Source: Rugalucina vietnamica (Eukaryota > Mollusca > Bivalvia > Lucinida > Lucinidae). From it: a DNA stretch of 64,000 nt. A program made the position numbers and the translations under genes. Shown one piece after another: positions 23,341 through 33,762 of the stretch (position 1 is its first letter; each line of letters opens with the position of its first letter). The notes beneath the pieces are model-generated. The model had not been told where the DNA came from. It ran no database searches and was given only the letters and a program-made list of their open reading frames with translations. Where the stretch lies: positions 3,844,151 to 3,908,150 of the forward strand of contig OZ024878.1 of assembly GCA_964017185.1 (NCBI GenBank), given 5' to 3'.

Positions 23341-23444
23341 GGTATGGATTGACAAATCTGTCCCTCGGGTCACAGTTTGGCATCACTCGGCGAGCCTCGT
23401 GATGCCAAAATGTGACCCTCAGGACAGATTTGTCTATCCATACC
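23341..23444. repeat. Long palindrome (46-bp arms)
   Basis: GGTATGGATTGACAAATCTG... on the left (23341-23386) is matched by ...CCATACC on the right (23399-23444) with a few mismatches; the loop is about 12 bases. Foldback-type element. The sequence to 24019 holds nothing else recognised. Confidence 0.85.
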
Positions 23445-24019
23445 TGACACTCATGTAAGATTCTTATAGTCTCTGTGTATAATTTTTATAATTATTTAAG
23501 TAGTCTGATTGAAAAATTACAAACATGCTTAATCTTAAAATTGTGGTGAGAAAACTTTTTTGCATAAAATGTATTAGAATACAGGAACATATGTGATTGC
23601 ATTTGTGTAAAAATTTATGTACATTTGATTGGTGACGGGTCTTCATATATAAATTATACCAATAAAATTGTGCTGGTTTTATTCTATTACCCTACTGGAT
23701 AAACATTACTGAATTACAGCTCAGTATAGCAAATTCTTCAAATGCTGAAGCTCTACTCTTAGACTTAAACTTATAATTAAGCAATGTCATCATTTCTACA
23801 GAATTAAATAAAACAAGATCACTTTGTGTCGCCTTTCTTGCTCCTCAGTGTATGTACGTCTTGTGGTCTTAATATTTCTCAGCTCCATTTGCTTTGTAAT
23901 AGCAACTTTATATACATTACGAAAACACCCTGCAAACATTGGGTAGGCATAAAACAAAGTGAGAACATTTACATTCATATTTTGACATTTATTTATCAAT
24001 TTTTCACACCAACACTATT

Positions 24020-24252
24020 TGAGCCATGCCATGAGAAATCCAGATTTTTGCCTAGGCGAAAACAGGGGGCAGATCAGCTTGCGGTAACCGGGAAGCTGAT
24101 CAGCACCTTTGTTTTTGCGACACAGATAGTACAATCCCTCTTCTTCCTAAATCCAAAATTTCAAGCTTCTAGCTTGCTTCTGTTACTGCATAGTCAAATT
24201 TGTGTTGGGCCTGGTCGGAAGCCCCGCACTGGTTTTCTCGTGTTGTGGCTCA
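24020..24252. mobile_element. TGAGCC MITE inserted at the MRPL16 stop codon
   Basis: Full copy with a decayed left terminus (TGAGCCATGCCATGAG) and right terminus GTTGTGGCTCA. It is flanked by TT on both sides (24018-24019 and 24253-24254), consistent with a 2-bp duplication. Its last three bases, TCA, are the minus-strand TGA that ends the MRPL16 frame. Confidence 0.88.
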
Positions 24253-24708
24253 TTTATATTTTCCATGCCATTTATAGTCATAAGGACTTAACCATTTATC
24301 CATTCCTAACATATTGTTCTCAGCTGCATACTTAAATGTAAATGGGTTCTTATTCTCTTTTTCCAATCGTTCATTTGTCTCTTTTTCCTCTTTCATTGAT
24401 TCCCGCGTCACAACCCTAGCATCAAAAGGTAATGTCTGAGCTAGAGCTCTGAGTATATGCTGAACTTCTATAAATTCTAACCTTCCCCCTATCTCTAGAA
24501 TCATTCTGTCCGCGCGAATAGGAACAACATATTTATTAATATTCCCTTTCCCACCCCCCATCTTGTGACTTATGCCCTTCTTCGACACGGCTTGCCAAGG
24601 TCCTTCTATTCTCCACATGGCAAACATTCGAGATTCGTCCAGTTTGCGGGCCATTCTGATTCTCATTCCTTCAATATGGCCATACTCAAGTCTACCACCA
24701 CCCGTTGC
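24250..24708 (-). CDS. MRPL16: MRPL16 (uL16m), last coding exon
   Basis: The minus-strand exon begins after an acceptor TTGATTATAG (24709-24718) and encodes 152 residues plus a stop. It carries the uL16 core: GGGRLEYGHIEGMRIRMARK, MFAMWRIEGPW, and the hallmark KMGGGKGNINKYVVPI with GGRLEFIEV. It ends in the mitochondrial-type tail NPFTFKYAAENNMLG...LSPYDYKWHGKYK. uL16m is a large-subunit mitoribosomal protein near the central protuberance and peptidyl-transferase region; the N-terminal targeting region lies in earlier exons. The exon starts in phase 0 and joins the exon at 27994-28160. The stop codon is supplied by the terminal repeat of an inserted MITE. The intron upstream is about 3.3 kb and holds foldback elements and MITEs. 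Confidence 0.93.
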   Translation of the reverse strand, partial: ATGGGRLEYGHIEGMRIRMARKLDESRMFAMWRIEGPWQAVSKKGISHKMGGGKGNINKYVVPIRADRMILEIGGRLEFIEVQHILRALAQTLPFDARVVTRESMKEEKETNERLEKENKNPFTFKYAAENNMLGMDKWLSPYDYKWHGKYK

Positions 24709-24765
24709 CTATAATCAAAGGGAAAAAATGTGTAGGACTCATAAACTGGGCCAGTCCCACAATCT

Positions 24766-25008
24766 GGCCCTGAGGTTATAAAACTTTTTTCATGCTCAAC
24801 TCAGCTGAGCTTGAAATTTCAAATCCTCATAAATACTGAAATAACCCAAATATATTGAAATTGAAGGTTTTGAACTCCAAAGCCTGTAATTTATCCTCCT
24901 GATAAATGTTAAAATGCCAACAATTGTTGGCATTTTAACATTTATGAGCAGGATAAATTTTAGACTCAGCTGAGCTGAGCATGAAAAAAGTTTTAGAACC
25001 TCGGGGCC
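24766..25008. mobile_element. Foldback MITE with nested palindrome
   Basis: About 44-bp outer arms: GGCCCTGAGGTTATAAAAC...CTCAGCTGAG and its inverse ending CCTCGGGGCC. A second, nearly perfect inner palindrome is centred on CAATTG (24921-24926) with ~33-bp arms. No coding. Confidence 0.85.
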
Positions 25009-26589
25009 TGGTCTAGATTCAGAGCCGATTTACACAAAATGGGCCAATTTGATAAATGTAGGCAAGTCTTTTCATGGGTTACAAGATGATGCATTCTTAC
25101 AACTGACCAACAAACAGTGATTTTTTACTCGACAAAATTTATCTCGCACTAGTGCTTGCCCATTTCCATTCTAACACAAAATAAACAGAGTTCATGCGAC
25201 TCAAAAATTTGATATTGTGCAGTTTTCCAACCGCAAAATGTTTGTTTGTGTTACCAATAGCCTCCTGGTACCATTTCTCGAACGGGACCAACTCTCGACC
25301 AATAATTTGATTTACACTAAATAAAACATAAACTCTGGTCCACAAGAAAACAATTTGGACGGGTTTTTCTTCGTCAGTCAATGTGCGACGAAACAGGCAC
25401 AGTGCCAAGTGACAGCCTCGTTTTGGATTTCCCTAGCAGACGATGGAAACCGCTCAAAATCAAAGCAAAATGCATCTACTCTGATTGTCTGAAAAAAGTT
25501 TCTTTGCTAAAAAACATTCCTGAATTCCATTTTATTTTCTATCTCATGCCAGAAGCTATCTTCTATGTATTCAAATCAATTTTGGACGAATGAAACACAC
25601 CTAGCGTCTTCTAGCTTTACAAATGTTTGTTTACACCCCTGTGAAAATACAGTGTCCGTGAAAATCGCATGAGCAACAAAAACGTTTTTCTTTTGTTACT
25701 GATACTACCTCCCATTCCTAGTGGCTCTCCCTAGTGTGATCACTTGTTTAATCCCCAAAAATCAAATAGAAATTGGCTAAGTCTGCTCAGTTTTGGTGCA
25801 TACAAAATACAAGGAAACAAAGTGTAGTAAGAGACCAGTGTTTAGGTTGGACCTATTCATAATGACCTACGTGGTAACATGCCTGCATTTTACCATATAA
25901 TCTTACATTTCAATACCTCCTGGGTGACTACACACTGTTTTTCCCTGATTCGCTCTCATTATTATATATGAAAACGAGCTCAAATCGTCTGTTCGAGAGT
26001 TGGTTCCATTAACTGAAGGAAACATGATTTTTAGTGGTGATGCAACGGACCGTGCTGTGCACGCGCCATATGACGTCACACATAATTTAATAGGTCATTG
26101 ACGTTGGCAATGTTGTGTCTACAAAATCTGAGGATTAAATTAATTTTATTGCATGTTCTAAGATTATTGCATGTAACAATATTATAAAAGTGGTTCGAGA
26201 TATGGTACCAGGAGGCTACCTTACATACATTTTTACAATTGTTACGCATTAATACAACTAAGCCGTCTAATGTGAAGATTTCAATGCTTGATGGGATAGC
26301 TGACGTCACAAAAAATCAAGATGGCATCGAAAGGGTCCAAAGTAATGTCAAGCTAATTCGTCCAAGAAAAGAAAATTGGCCCAGTTTGTTGGAATTCAAG
26401 ATATTTTTCAGCCCACTTTGTGGGATTGGCTCCATTAGTGGGGCTGGCATAGTTTGTGTCTCAAACTATAAAAGCCTTCAAATGTAAAATAAAACAACAA
26501 CAAACGTAGCATTTTAAAGTACTTGTATACACTCTTGAGTGTGAATCCAGAAACACAACTTTTCATAAGATTATAAGAATCTTATATGG

Positions 26590-26715
26590 GGTTCTGTTCT
26601 AGATGGAAGTTTCCAACCCAAGGGATGACCGTGCTGAGCGGAACCGAGGCTCTGCCGAGGTTCCGCTCAGCACGGTCATCCCGAGGGTTGGAAACTTCCA
26701 TCTAGAACAGAACAC
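26590..26715. repeat. Long palindrome (56-bp arms)
   Basis: The left arm GGTTCTGTTCTAGATGGAAG... (26590-26645) pairs with the right arm 26659-26715 almost without mismatch, around a 13-base loop with CCGAGGCTCTGCC. Such a perfect fold suggests a young insertion or a source of double-stranded RNA in the MRPL16 intron. Confidence 0.88.
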
Positions 26716-26999
26716 CATATTAGATTCTTTTTCTTGCACAACAACCCCCAAAATCTGGTTTATTTCAAGGTTTTGCGTATTTTTTTAGCCTGGGTGAGAA
26801 CACCTGGGTGAGATGCAATTTTATCACCCAGGCAAAAAGTGTGGCAATTTCTGTCTGGTGTGCAAGAAAAGCATTGCTAATTGATTAACTTGACTGGGTA
26901 AGATGTGGCTCAGTCAGTAACAAGTTCAAATCCTAATGAAGAATACAAAAGAAGGATGGATACCCATGTCTAGCAAAATTCTTTTATTCATAGTTGGTC

Positions 27000-27205
27000 A
27001 TAAAACTATTTTCATGGGGAACCTCTTTATAACACTATTGCTGGGGTCCAAGCCAATTTCCGTGCTAGCTATTCAATCTGTGTTATAACGAGAGTAAAAT
27101 GTATAGACATATAGCAAAAATAGTCTCATTGGGGTCCAACAGTGATCAGTGTTATATCGAAAACCGTGTTGTAACAAACCGTGTTATAAAAAGGTCCAGG
27201 TACTT
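27000..27205. mobile_element. pogo/Tigger-like MITE remnant
   Basis: GGAACCTCTTTATAACAC at the left and, inverted, GGACCTTTTTATAACACGG at the right, with repeated GTGTTATA motifs inside. This pattern is typical of pogo-type terminal repeats. Degenerate. Confidence 0.5.
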
Positions 27206-27382
27206 TTCTTTTTTCGCTGATTCACAAAGAGCCTGTGTCATTTCTTGATGAAAAAATTTGTCTCTGGGTGGCTTACAAAGGAACAGTTCAACATTGCAGA
27301 ACTTGTGATGAACAGATCTTCCAATCATCTTCTAGACTGGGATACCAGGGCTCTGTTGTACTTAATATCTTTCATACATAAT

Positions 27383-27617
27383 TGAGCCACCTCATGGAAC
27401 AACCAACAATGTGGTTTCCAAACAGGTCTGACACAAACGGGCCTGTACAAGCACAGAAAAGAGCTAGAAGCTATAATTTCGGATTTAAGTGGAAGAGGAA
27501 TTGTACTATCCGAGTAGCGAAAGCAAAGGCGCTGATCAGCTTCGCGGTTACCGCGAAGCTGATCTGCGCCTTTGTTTTCGCCTATGCAGATTGTTGGTTT
27601 TCTCATGAGGCGGCTCA
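27383..27617. mobile_element. TGAGCC foldback MITE
   Basis: Complete copy in the MRPL16 intron with a perfect core palindrome CAGCTTCGCGG / CCGCGAAGCTG. Confidence 0.9.
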
Positions 27618-27993
27618 CATTTTTGTGCTGGCTAGACTAATCATCATCTCTTCACAGGCTGCTTCAAAAAACTTTTCTCTGACATTGTGGCAACAGATTT
27701 TTTCTGCAGTTTTCATGAAACTTTGGAAACTGATGGTTTTTATTGTGCAAATAATCCATTATTTTTTGTTATTAAGAATTTCTCAAGTAAGTTCAACTGT
27801 TCAAGAATTATAGCCTGAAAAATTACTGACCAAATGTAAAGGATTGTCACATTTTATCAACCAAAAAATAACAGTGTATTTGCTTATGTAGTCTGCATTT
27901 ACTTAACTAGTTGAGGTCTTAACGGTGACGTTAAGCTTACACAGTTTTGAATTACTGGCCCCTTAACCAAAAACCATTTATGACTTTAGTTAC

Positions 27994-28160
27994 CTGTATC
28001 CCACAATCCCCGTAGAGCAGTGTGTTATGAACCTGTTCTGGCCCCCTCATGAGATATTTCATCTTCTGCATGGATGGCATCTTCCCTGACGCGGCGTAGG
28101 GCTGTGGGACTTTGTCAAACAGCCTTAGTCTCTTCCTCTCCCCCGGGGGAAACTCAACGT
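27994..28160 (-). CDS. MRPL16: MRPL16, internal exon
   Basis: 167 nt on the minus strand between acceptor TTGACAG and donor GTAACT. It encodes VEFPPGERKRLRLFDKVPQ...MRGPEQVHNTLLYGDCGIQ, matching the mitochondrial-specific N-terminal region of uL16m (the segment before the GGG core). It enters with two bases completing a codon and leaves in phase 0, consistent with both neighbouring exons. Confidence 0.85.
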
Positions 28161-28327
28161 CTGTCAAGGTCAAACACACATTGAGAGTAAGATCAAGGGC
28201 ATTTAACCCATTTATGATGCACAGATTCACCCATCTTTATTATCTCCAGGGGTGAGTCCACTTTAATTTTAGGGGCTTCAAGTGTGATCTTAAAATTTTA
28301 TTCCATTTTTTGATGAAATTCCTCTAA

Positions 28328-28394
28328 GCAAACAGAATAGCCCTAGATGGGACGCCGCGTTGTGCGGCGTAACATCTGGGGCTATACTGTTTGC
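28328..28394. repeat. Palindrome (31-bp arms) in MRPL16 intron
   Basis: GCAAACAGAATAGCCC...GACGCCGC and its near-perfect inverse around TTGTG. Small foldback. Confidence 0.8.
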
Positions 28395-28435
28395 CTATGT
28401 CCCATAAAAAGAATACCAGGCTTAAATGAGTTAAG

Positions 28436-28545
28436 AAGGTGTGGTGGTCTAATGGTTAGTGCCTCAAATTTCATATCGATAGACGGTGATTCAAATACCA
28501 CTAGTGCCAAGTTGTGTACTCATGTTGTGCAAAAGTACTTGTTAA
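28436..28545 (+). repeat. tRNA-like SINE head
   Basis: Box A-like TGGTGGTCTAATGGTTAGTG and box B-like GGTGATTCAAATACC at proper spacing; degenerate. A truncated TGAGCC MITE follows at 28658-28797. Confidence 0.55.
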
Positions 28546-28657
28546 TGCCCTGAAATGGGCAGCTTAGTCTCAATATGACTGACAAATTGTTGACAAGGAT
28601 TAAACCATAAATCAATGCCAAGACATTTAAGTAAAGTCAAAGGTTACTTGGCCAATA

Positions 28658-28797
28658 TGAGCCACAATGCGAGTAAAGGGGTCTTCGGGGTTTCCAACCA
28701 GATCTGACACAAACCGTTCTGTACAGTCACAGAAGGCGGCTAGAAGACTTAAACTTTGAAGCAAAGGCACTGATCAGCTGTGCAGTAACTGCAATCA
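28658..28797. mobile_element. Truncated TGAGCC MITE
   Basis: Left terminus TGAGCCACAATGCGAG and body with GACACAAACCG and CACTGATCAGCTGTGCAGTA; truncated after the first hairpin arm. Confidence 0.7.
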
Positions 28798-28867
28798 GTA
28801 GATTAAAATCAGTCATTTCTTAAAATTCCTTTATCCTCAGAGGGCCTGGGTATTTAAAATCACGTAC

Positions 28868-28936
28868 CATCAAAAGTTGGTGGCATTACAAGCTTCATCA
28901 CCGTGGCAACCGGGATATATGTGGGGCCCCGGACAC
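28868..28936 (-). CDS. MRPL16: MRPL16, upstream exon
   Basis: 69 nt on the minus strand between acceptor TATGTTCCAG and donor GTACGT. It encodes VRGPTYIPVATVMKLVMPPT plus FD, with the split codon G|AC completed by the next exon. This corresponds to the segment just after the mitochondrial targeting region. It is entered in phase 1, so at least one further upstream exon with the start codon exists; none was found between here and the long repeats at 28981-30290 and beyond. Confidence 0.75.
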
Positions 28937-28980
28937 CTGGAACATAGTGAAAACATATGAGTCGCCATATTAACAAAAAA

Positions 28981-30290
28981 CCAGAGGACCAATGGTCCTG
29001 TAAACGCTCACCTGAAACCCGAGATATATACCAATAATAAAACTTGTTTGACTAGAATGGTAATATACATGTATATAACCCCAGGGCCGGGTCAGAGCAA
29101 CCCTTGGAGTAAACTTCTTTTTGAAAACATAAAACTTCAGTCCATTTGCCAATATACTGCAAGTTTTGCCCTTCAAATGACATTTTAACAATTTTCCCCA
29201 TTCAAATGCATGGGCAACCCATGCCGTAAAATAGGTCAAGGTCATCCAAGGGTCAAGATTTATATAAAACTTTGTAGAGCTCCACTGCCTGATGCTTCAT
29301 GCCAAGTTTCAAAATCATAGGCCTTCTGGTTCTGGAGAAAAAAAGATTTTTAAAGGTTTTTGCTATTTATAGCCATGAGTCCATGACGGCTATCTTGGTC
29401 ATGTGACCAGGACCATTTATATAAACTTTCGTTCCCCCTTCCTAAGGATGCTCCACATGAAGTTTGGCTTTGATTGGCCAAGCCGTTTCAGAGAAGAAGA
29501 TCTTTGAACATTATGAGAATATACATGTATATTACCCCGGGGTGGGGTAAGACCTGCCCCTGGGGTCCAAATTTTTTCAGAATCATCTTAAGTGCATTTG
29601 CCCATTTCCATAAAGTATTTCCCCTCAAATGACATTCTGACAATTTTCCCCATTCAAATGCATGGGCGACACATGTTGACCTTGCCGTAAAATAGGTCAA
29701 GGTCATCCCAGGGTCATGATTTATATAAACTTTGTAGAGCTCCTCACCCTGATGCTTCATGCCAAGTTTCAAAATCATAGGCCTTCTGGTTCTGGAGAAG
29801 AAGATTTTTAAAGGTTTTTGCTATTTATAGGCATGGCAGCCATCTTGGTTATGTGACCTTGACCATTTATATATACTTTCATGCCCACTTCCTAACAATG
29901 CTCCTCATAAAGCTTGGCTTTGATTGGCCAAGCAGTTTCAGAGAAGAAGATATCTTTGAATATCACTGTAATATACATGTATATTGCCCTGGGGTGGGGG
30001 CAGACAGACCCCTGGGTCCAAATTTTTTCAGAATCATCAATCTTAAGTGCAGCAAGTTTTTCCCTACAAATGACATTTTGACAAGTTTGCCCATTCAAAT
30101 GCATGAGCGAACTATGTTGACCTTGCCGTAAAATAGGTCAAGGTCATCCCAGGGTCATGATTTATATAAAATTTGTAGAGCTCCAGTCACTGATGCTTCA
30201 CACCAAGTTTCAAAATCATTGGCCTTCTGGTTCTGGAGAAGAATATTTTTAAAGGTTTTTTCTACTTATAGCCTTGGCAACACATCACAA
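28981..30290 (-). repeat. TAGCTCACC-related long repeat, inverse copy
   Basis: Starts with CCAG plus the AGGACCAATGGTCCT hairpin (the inverse of the 3' end at 21806-21824), followed by CGCTCACCTGA. It contains about three ~455-bp units, each with TATACATGTATAT, AAAATAGGTCAAGGTCATCC, CCTTCTGGTTCTGGAGAA and TCTTGGTCATGTGACC. Non-coding; the frames here are shared shadows. Confidence 0.8.
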
Positions 30291-30705
30291 TACGGAGAGA
30301 TACCGATTCGATACTTTGATCGATACAAGATCGTTCGGTATGGTATATCTATCAAAAGTAAATAATTGGTTTTCCGATAAACCGTATGCCAGTACACTGC
30401 ACTAGCTCGAATATAGCTGAAGTCTTTCGTTTATATTTAACTCGCGCCTGGAGTGGATAATACAATATGCAAATGACTGTCGAGATCATATGATGTGTCA
30501 TATTTGATTGGTTAATTTCAACACCCTTACGTCAAGGTCATATCTGTAAACATCCGACATGGAGATCGGCATGGAATCACCATCAAAACAATTTGTCAGC
30601 CATTCCAGTGAGGATAGGCTCAGGATCCATCATTGCCGGACACGGAGACAGCCAGGCTAGGCGTCCGCTACTGGACTTTGAGACACTTCCTACTTTTTAT
30701 CAAAT
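30291..30705. other. Intergenic, no gene recognised
   Basis: Includes a TATCGATAC-like cluster (30300-30350). No exon could be assigned. Confidence 0.4.
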
Positions 30706-30852
30706 AAGAGCTGTCGCAGGACAGCATGCTCGACTGTTTCTGACCTTTGTCAAAACATAGGGCCAAACTCGACCTGTAGCCCAAAGCATTATGCTCATAC
30801 ATCTTTTTGCCTTGATGTTATACAGAACAAAATCACTGAACCATGACAGTTA

Positions 30853-31367
30853 ACGATGGCTACGTTCGGGGTTCTCCCAATGGTAAAATCTGTAAATCTA
30901 CCAATGGTACTGTTGGTACCATTTTTACCACTGGTAACCAGAAAACTCTGAACGTTTTTCTGCTGCCAATGGTACCATTGGTACCAATGGTACCATTGGT
31001 AGGTCACATGGTAGAATTTTTAACATATGGATCAATACATCTAACTTGTTTTTGTCTTTCTTATTTACTTCATTTATATTGTGTTATTTATAACATTTAC
31101 ATTTGCATGTATGACAAAAATATTGCTTATTTACGAAATTCATGATATATTTTTAGGCTCGCTATATTGAATCACGTGACTTTTCCCGCGTTGGTAGAAT
31201 TACCCACGCTGTAGTCTGTCTGCATAATTTGCTGCCGTATGTTGGTAACATTGGTACCAATGGCATTACCAATGGTACCATTGGTAAAACCTTGAACGGA
31301 ATTTGTTTACCAATGGTACCATTTTTACCATTGGAAATAACTACGAACGCACGCTATAACTTATAAC
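30853..31367. mobile_element. ACCAATGGT-rich TIR element, copy 1
   Basis: The ends are inverted: TACGTTCGGGGTTCTCCCAA at the left, and the reverse complement of TTACCATTGG...AACTACGAACGCACG at the right. Both subterminal regions are packed with the self-complementary motif ACCAATGGT and GGTACC. Copy 2 is at 44160-44740. No coding. Confidence 0.75.
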
Positions 31368-31389
31368 TACTGAAGGTTAAACGTCTCAA

Positions 31390-33310
31390 TCATATTGTAC
31401 ATGAAGTATGTTAACACACCAACTGAGTGCTGAGATACAAGGCAAAATCACTGAACCGTGAAATAAGCTCACACTGACCTATAAGCACTCTAGGGTCAAA
31501 GGTCTTATCATACTTACTCATAATGATAAAGACGAATGAAAATATACCTACTGAGTGTGAAGATATAAGGCAAAGTCACTGAAGCATGAAATTAGGTCAC
31601 AGTGACCCAGGAATACTTTAGGGTCAAAGGTCTTGTCATACGCAAACATAATGTGAAAGAAATATGTTCCTATACCAAAAGAAAACCGAGATAAAAGGCA
31701 AAATCCCTGAACCATGTAATCAGATCACAATGACCTAGGATCAAATGACTTAGGGTCAAAGGTCATACACAAACATAGTGTGAAAGAATTATGTTCATAA
31801 ACCAATTGAGTGCAAAGGTATCAGGCTAAATCACGGAACCATGAAATTAGGTCACAGTGACCTATAAGTATATTTTGGTCAAAGGTCTGTTCATACTCAC
31901 TCATAATCTGAAGGAAGCATGAAAATATAATAATTGAGTGTCAAGATGTAAGGCAAAATCACTGAAGCATGAAATTAGGTCACACTGACCTATAAGTATA
32001 TTGGGGTCAAAGGTCTAGTCATACTGACTCATAATCTTAAAGAAGTAGGAAAATATATATTCTTGCATAGCTATCTATGCGCATAGCTGTTTGAGGCCGT
32101 TTTCGATTGGTCGAAAGCCGTGTTCAAACAGCAAAACCCATGTTCAAATCATGAAATTCACGTGCCGTTTGAACATGGGTTTTGGGCAACGTCATTGGTC
32201 AATGCGACATGACGCCATGTGTTTCGTAGAAACAATATGGCCGACGTTGAAGAAGCTCCGCTGTTTTCGGTGAGTTTTTACGTTGCTAATGTTATTTTCA
32301 AGATTAGAGTGAAAATGCAAGAATAGCGATCAACCATGGTTTGTTTCAGTGTTCAAACATTCGCTGGATCACTCGGAAGGTGTTTGAACACGCGGCCTGC
32401 GGCCTTGTGTTCAAACACCTTCCTCGTGATCCATCGAATGTTTGAACACTGAAAACCATGGTTGATCCCTATACTAATACTAATTGAGTGTCAAGATATA
32501 AGGTAAAAATCACTGAACCATGAAATTAGGTCACACTGACCTATAAGTATATTGGGGTCAAAGCTCTGGTCATACTCACTCATAAACTGAAAGAAGTATG
32601 AAAATATACTAATTGAGTGTCAAGATATACATGTAAGGCAAAATCACTGAACCGTGAAATGAGGTCACAGTGACCTATAAGTTTATTGTGGTCAAAGGTC
32701 TGTACATACTCACTCATAAACTGACGGAAGCATGAAAATATAATGATTGAGTGTCAAGATGCAAGGCAAAATCACTGAAGCATGAAATTAGGTCACACTG
32801 ACCTATAAGTATATTGGAGTCAAAGGTCTAGTCATACTGACTCATAATCTTAAAGAAGTATGAAAATATACTAACTGAGTGTCATGATATAAGGTAAAAT
32901 CACTGAACCATGAAATTAGGTCACACTGACCTATAAGTATATTGGGGTCAAAGCTCTGGTCCTACTCACTCATAAACTGAAAGAAGTATAATATACTTAT
33001 TGAGTGTCAAGATATAAGGCAAAATCACTGAACCGTGAAATAAGGTCACAGTGACCTATAAGTTTATTGTGGTCAAAGGTCTGTTCATACTCACTCATAA
33101 TCTGAAGGAAGTATAAAAATATACTAATTGAGTGTCAAGATATAAGGCAAAATCACTGAACCGTGAAATTAGGTCACAGTGACCTATAAGTTTATTGGGG
33201 TCAAAGGGCTGGTCCTACTCACTCATAATCTGAAAGAAGTATGAAAATATACTAATTGAGTGTCAAGATATAAGGCAAAATCACTGGACCATGGAAAGTA
33301 GGTCAACCAA
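31390..33310. repeat. ~125-bp satellite with IR3 and DR1 receptor-type motifs
   Basis: About 13 units: TAATTGAGTGTCAAGATATAAGG, AAAATCACTGAACC, ATGAAATTAGGTCACAGTGACC, TATAAGTATATTGGGGTCAAAGG and CATACTCACTCATAA-type blocks. Perfect IR3 half-site pairs AGGTCA-nnn-TGACCT occur at 31849, 31977, 32528, 32662, 32790, 32918, 33053 and 33171. A GGGTCAAAGGTC-like DR1 follows about 25-30 bases later in most units (for example 31493, 31621, 31753). Interrupted at 32058-32480. Confidence 0.92.
32058..32480. mobile_element. Foldback insertion in the 125-bp satellite
   Basis: Two parts: 32058-32325 with inverted ATTCTTGCAT / TGCAAGAAT ends, and a perfect long palindrome 32330-32468 (TCAACCATGG...AGTGTTCAAACATTCG, arms about 65 bp, GC-rich loop GCGGCCTGCGGCC). 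It contains TTGAACATGGGTTTTG and its inverse as well. It interrupts a satellite unit. Confidence 0.8.
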
Positions 33311-33762
33311 CAGTAACCATCATGACACCAAGTTAGTGTCACTTAGTTAAAAGATGAATGACCAAGCATCTTCCTAAGATGTTTCTATTTAGAAATAAAA
33401 ATAAAATTTCTAGATTTTGACCCCTAGCCCCACCCCCTTGACTCGGACCCACAGGTCAGAGTCTTGACACCTAAAGTGTATGAAGTATGAATGCTTAATG
33501 ATAAGTTGTTGTTAAGATATGGACTCCTTGTAAAAGTTACACAGTAGTACATCCATTCTTTACATGTTCTAGTTTTTAACCTCTTGCCCCACCCCCAGGC
33601 ATGAACCGAGGAATCCGATGCTATGAAATGAAACTCAACCCTACAGGGTACCTATGGTCTAAGTACGAAAGCTCTCAGATAAAAGATTTTTAAGATATAG
33701 ACTTCTAGAATACTATACCACAGAAAAGCAATTATTAATAATGTCTAGATTTTAACCTCCTG

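Larger units (their letters stand above)
24709..27993 (-). other. MRPL16 intron (last)
   Basis: Bounded by donor GTAACT (minus strand, at 27993) and acceptor TTATAG (24709). Contains two foldbacks (24766-25008, 26590-26715), a pogo-like remnant (27000-27205) and a TGAGCC MITE (27383-27617). The 60-90-codon frames at 25139 and 25381 are not recognised. Confidence 0.85.

Noticed and set aside
24766-25008. CRISPR-like or bacterial contamination signals
   Set aside because: No spacer-repeat array anywhere; all repeats are eukaryotic transposon types.
27325-27813. Open frames on both strands as a protein gene
   Set aside because: They are translations of the TGAGCC MITE; the same peptides arise at 19109, 23826 and 56489.
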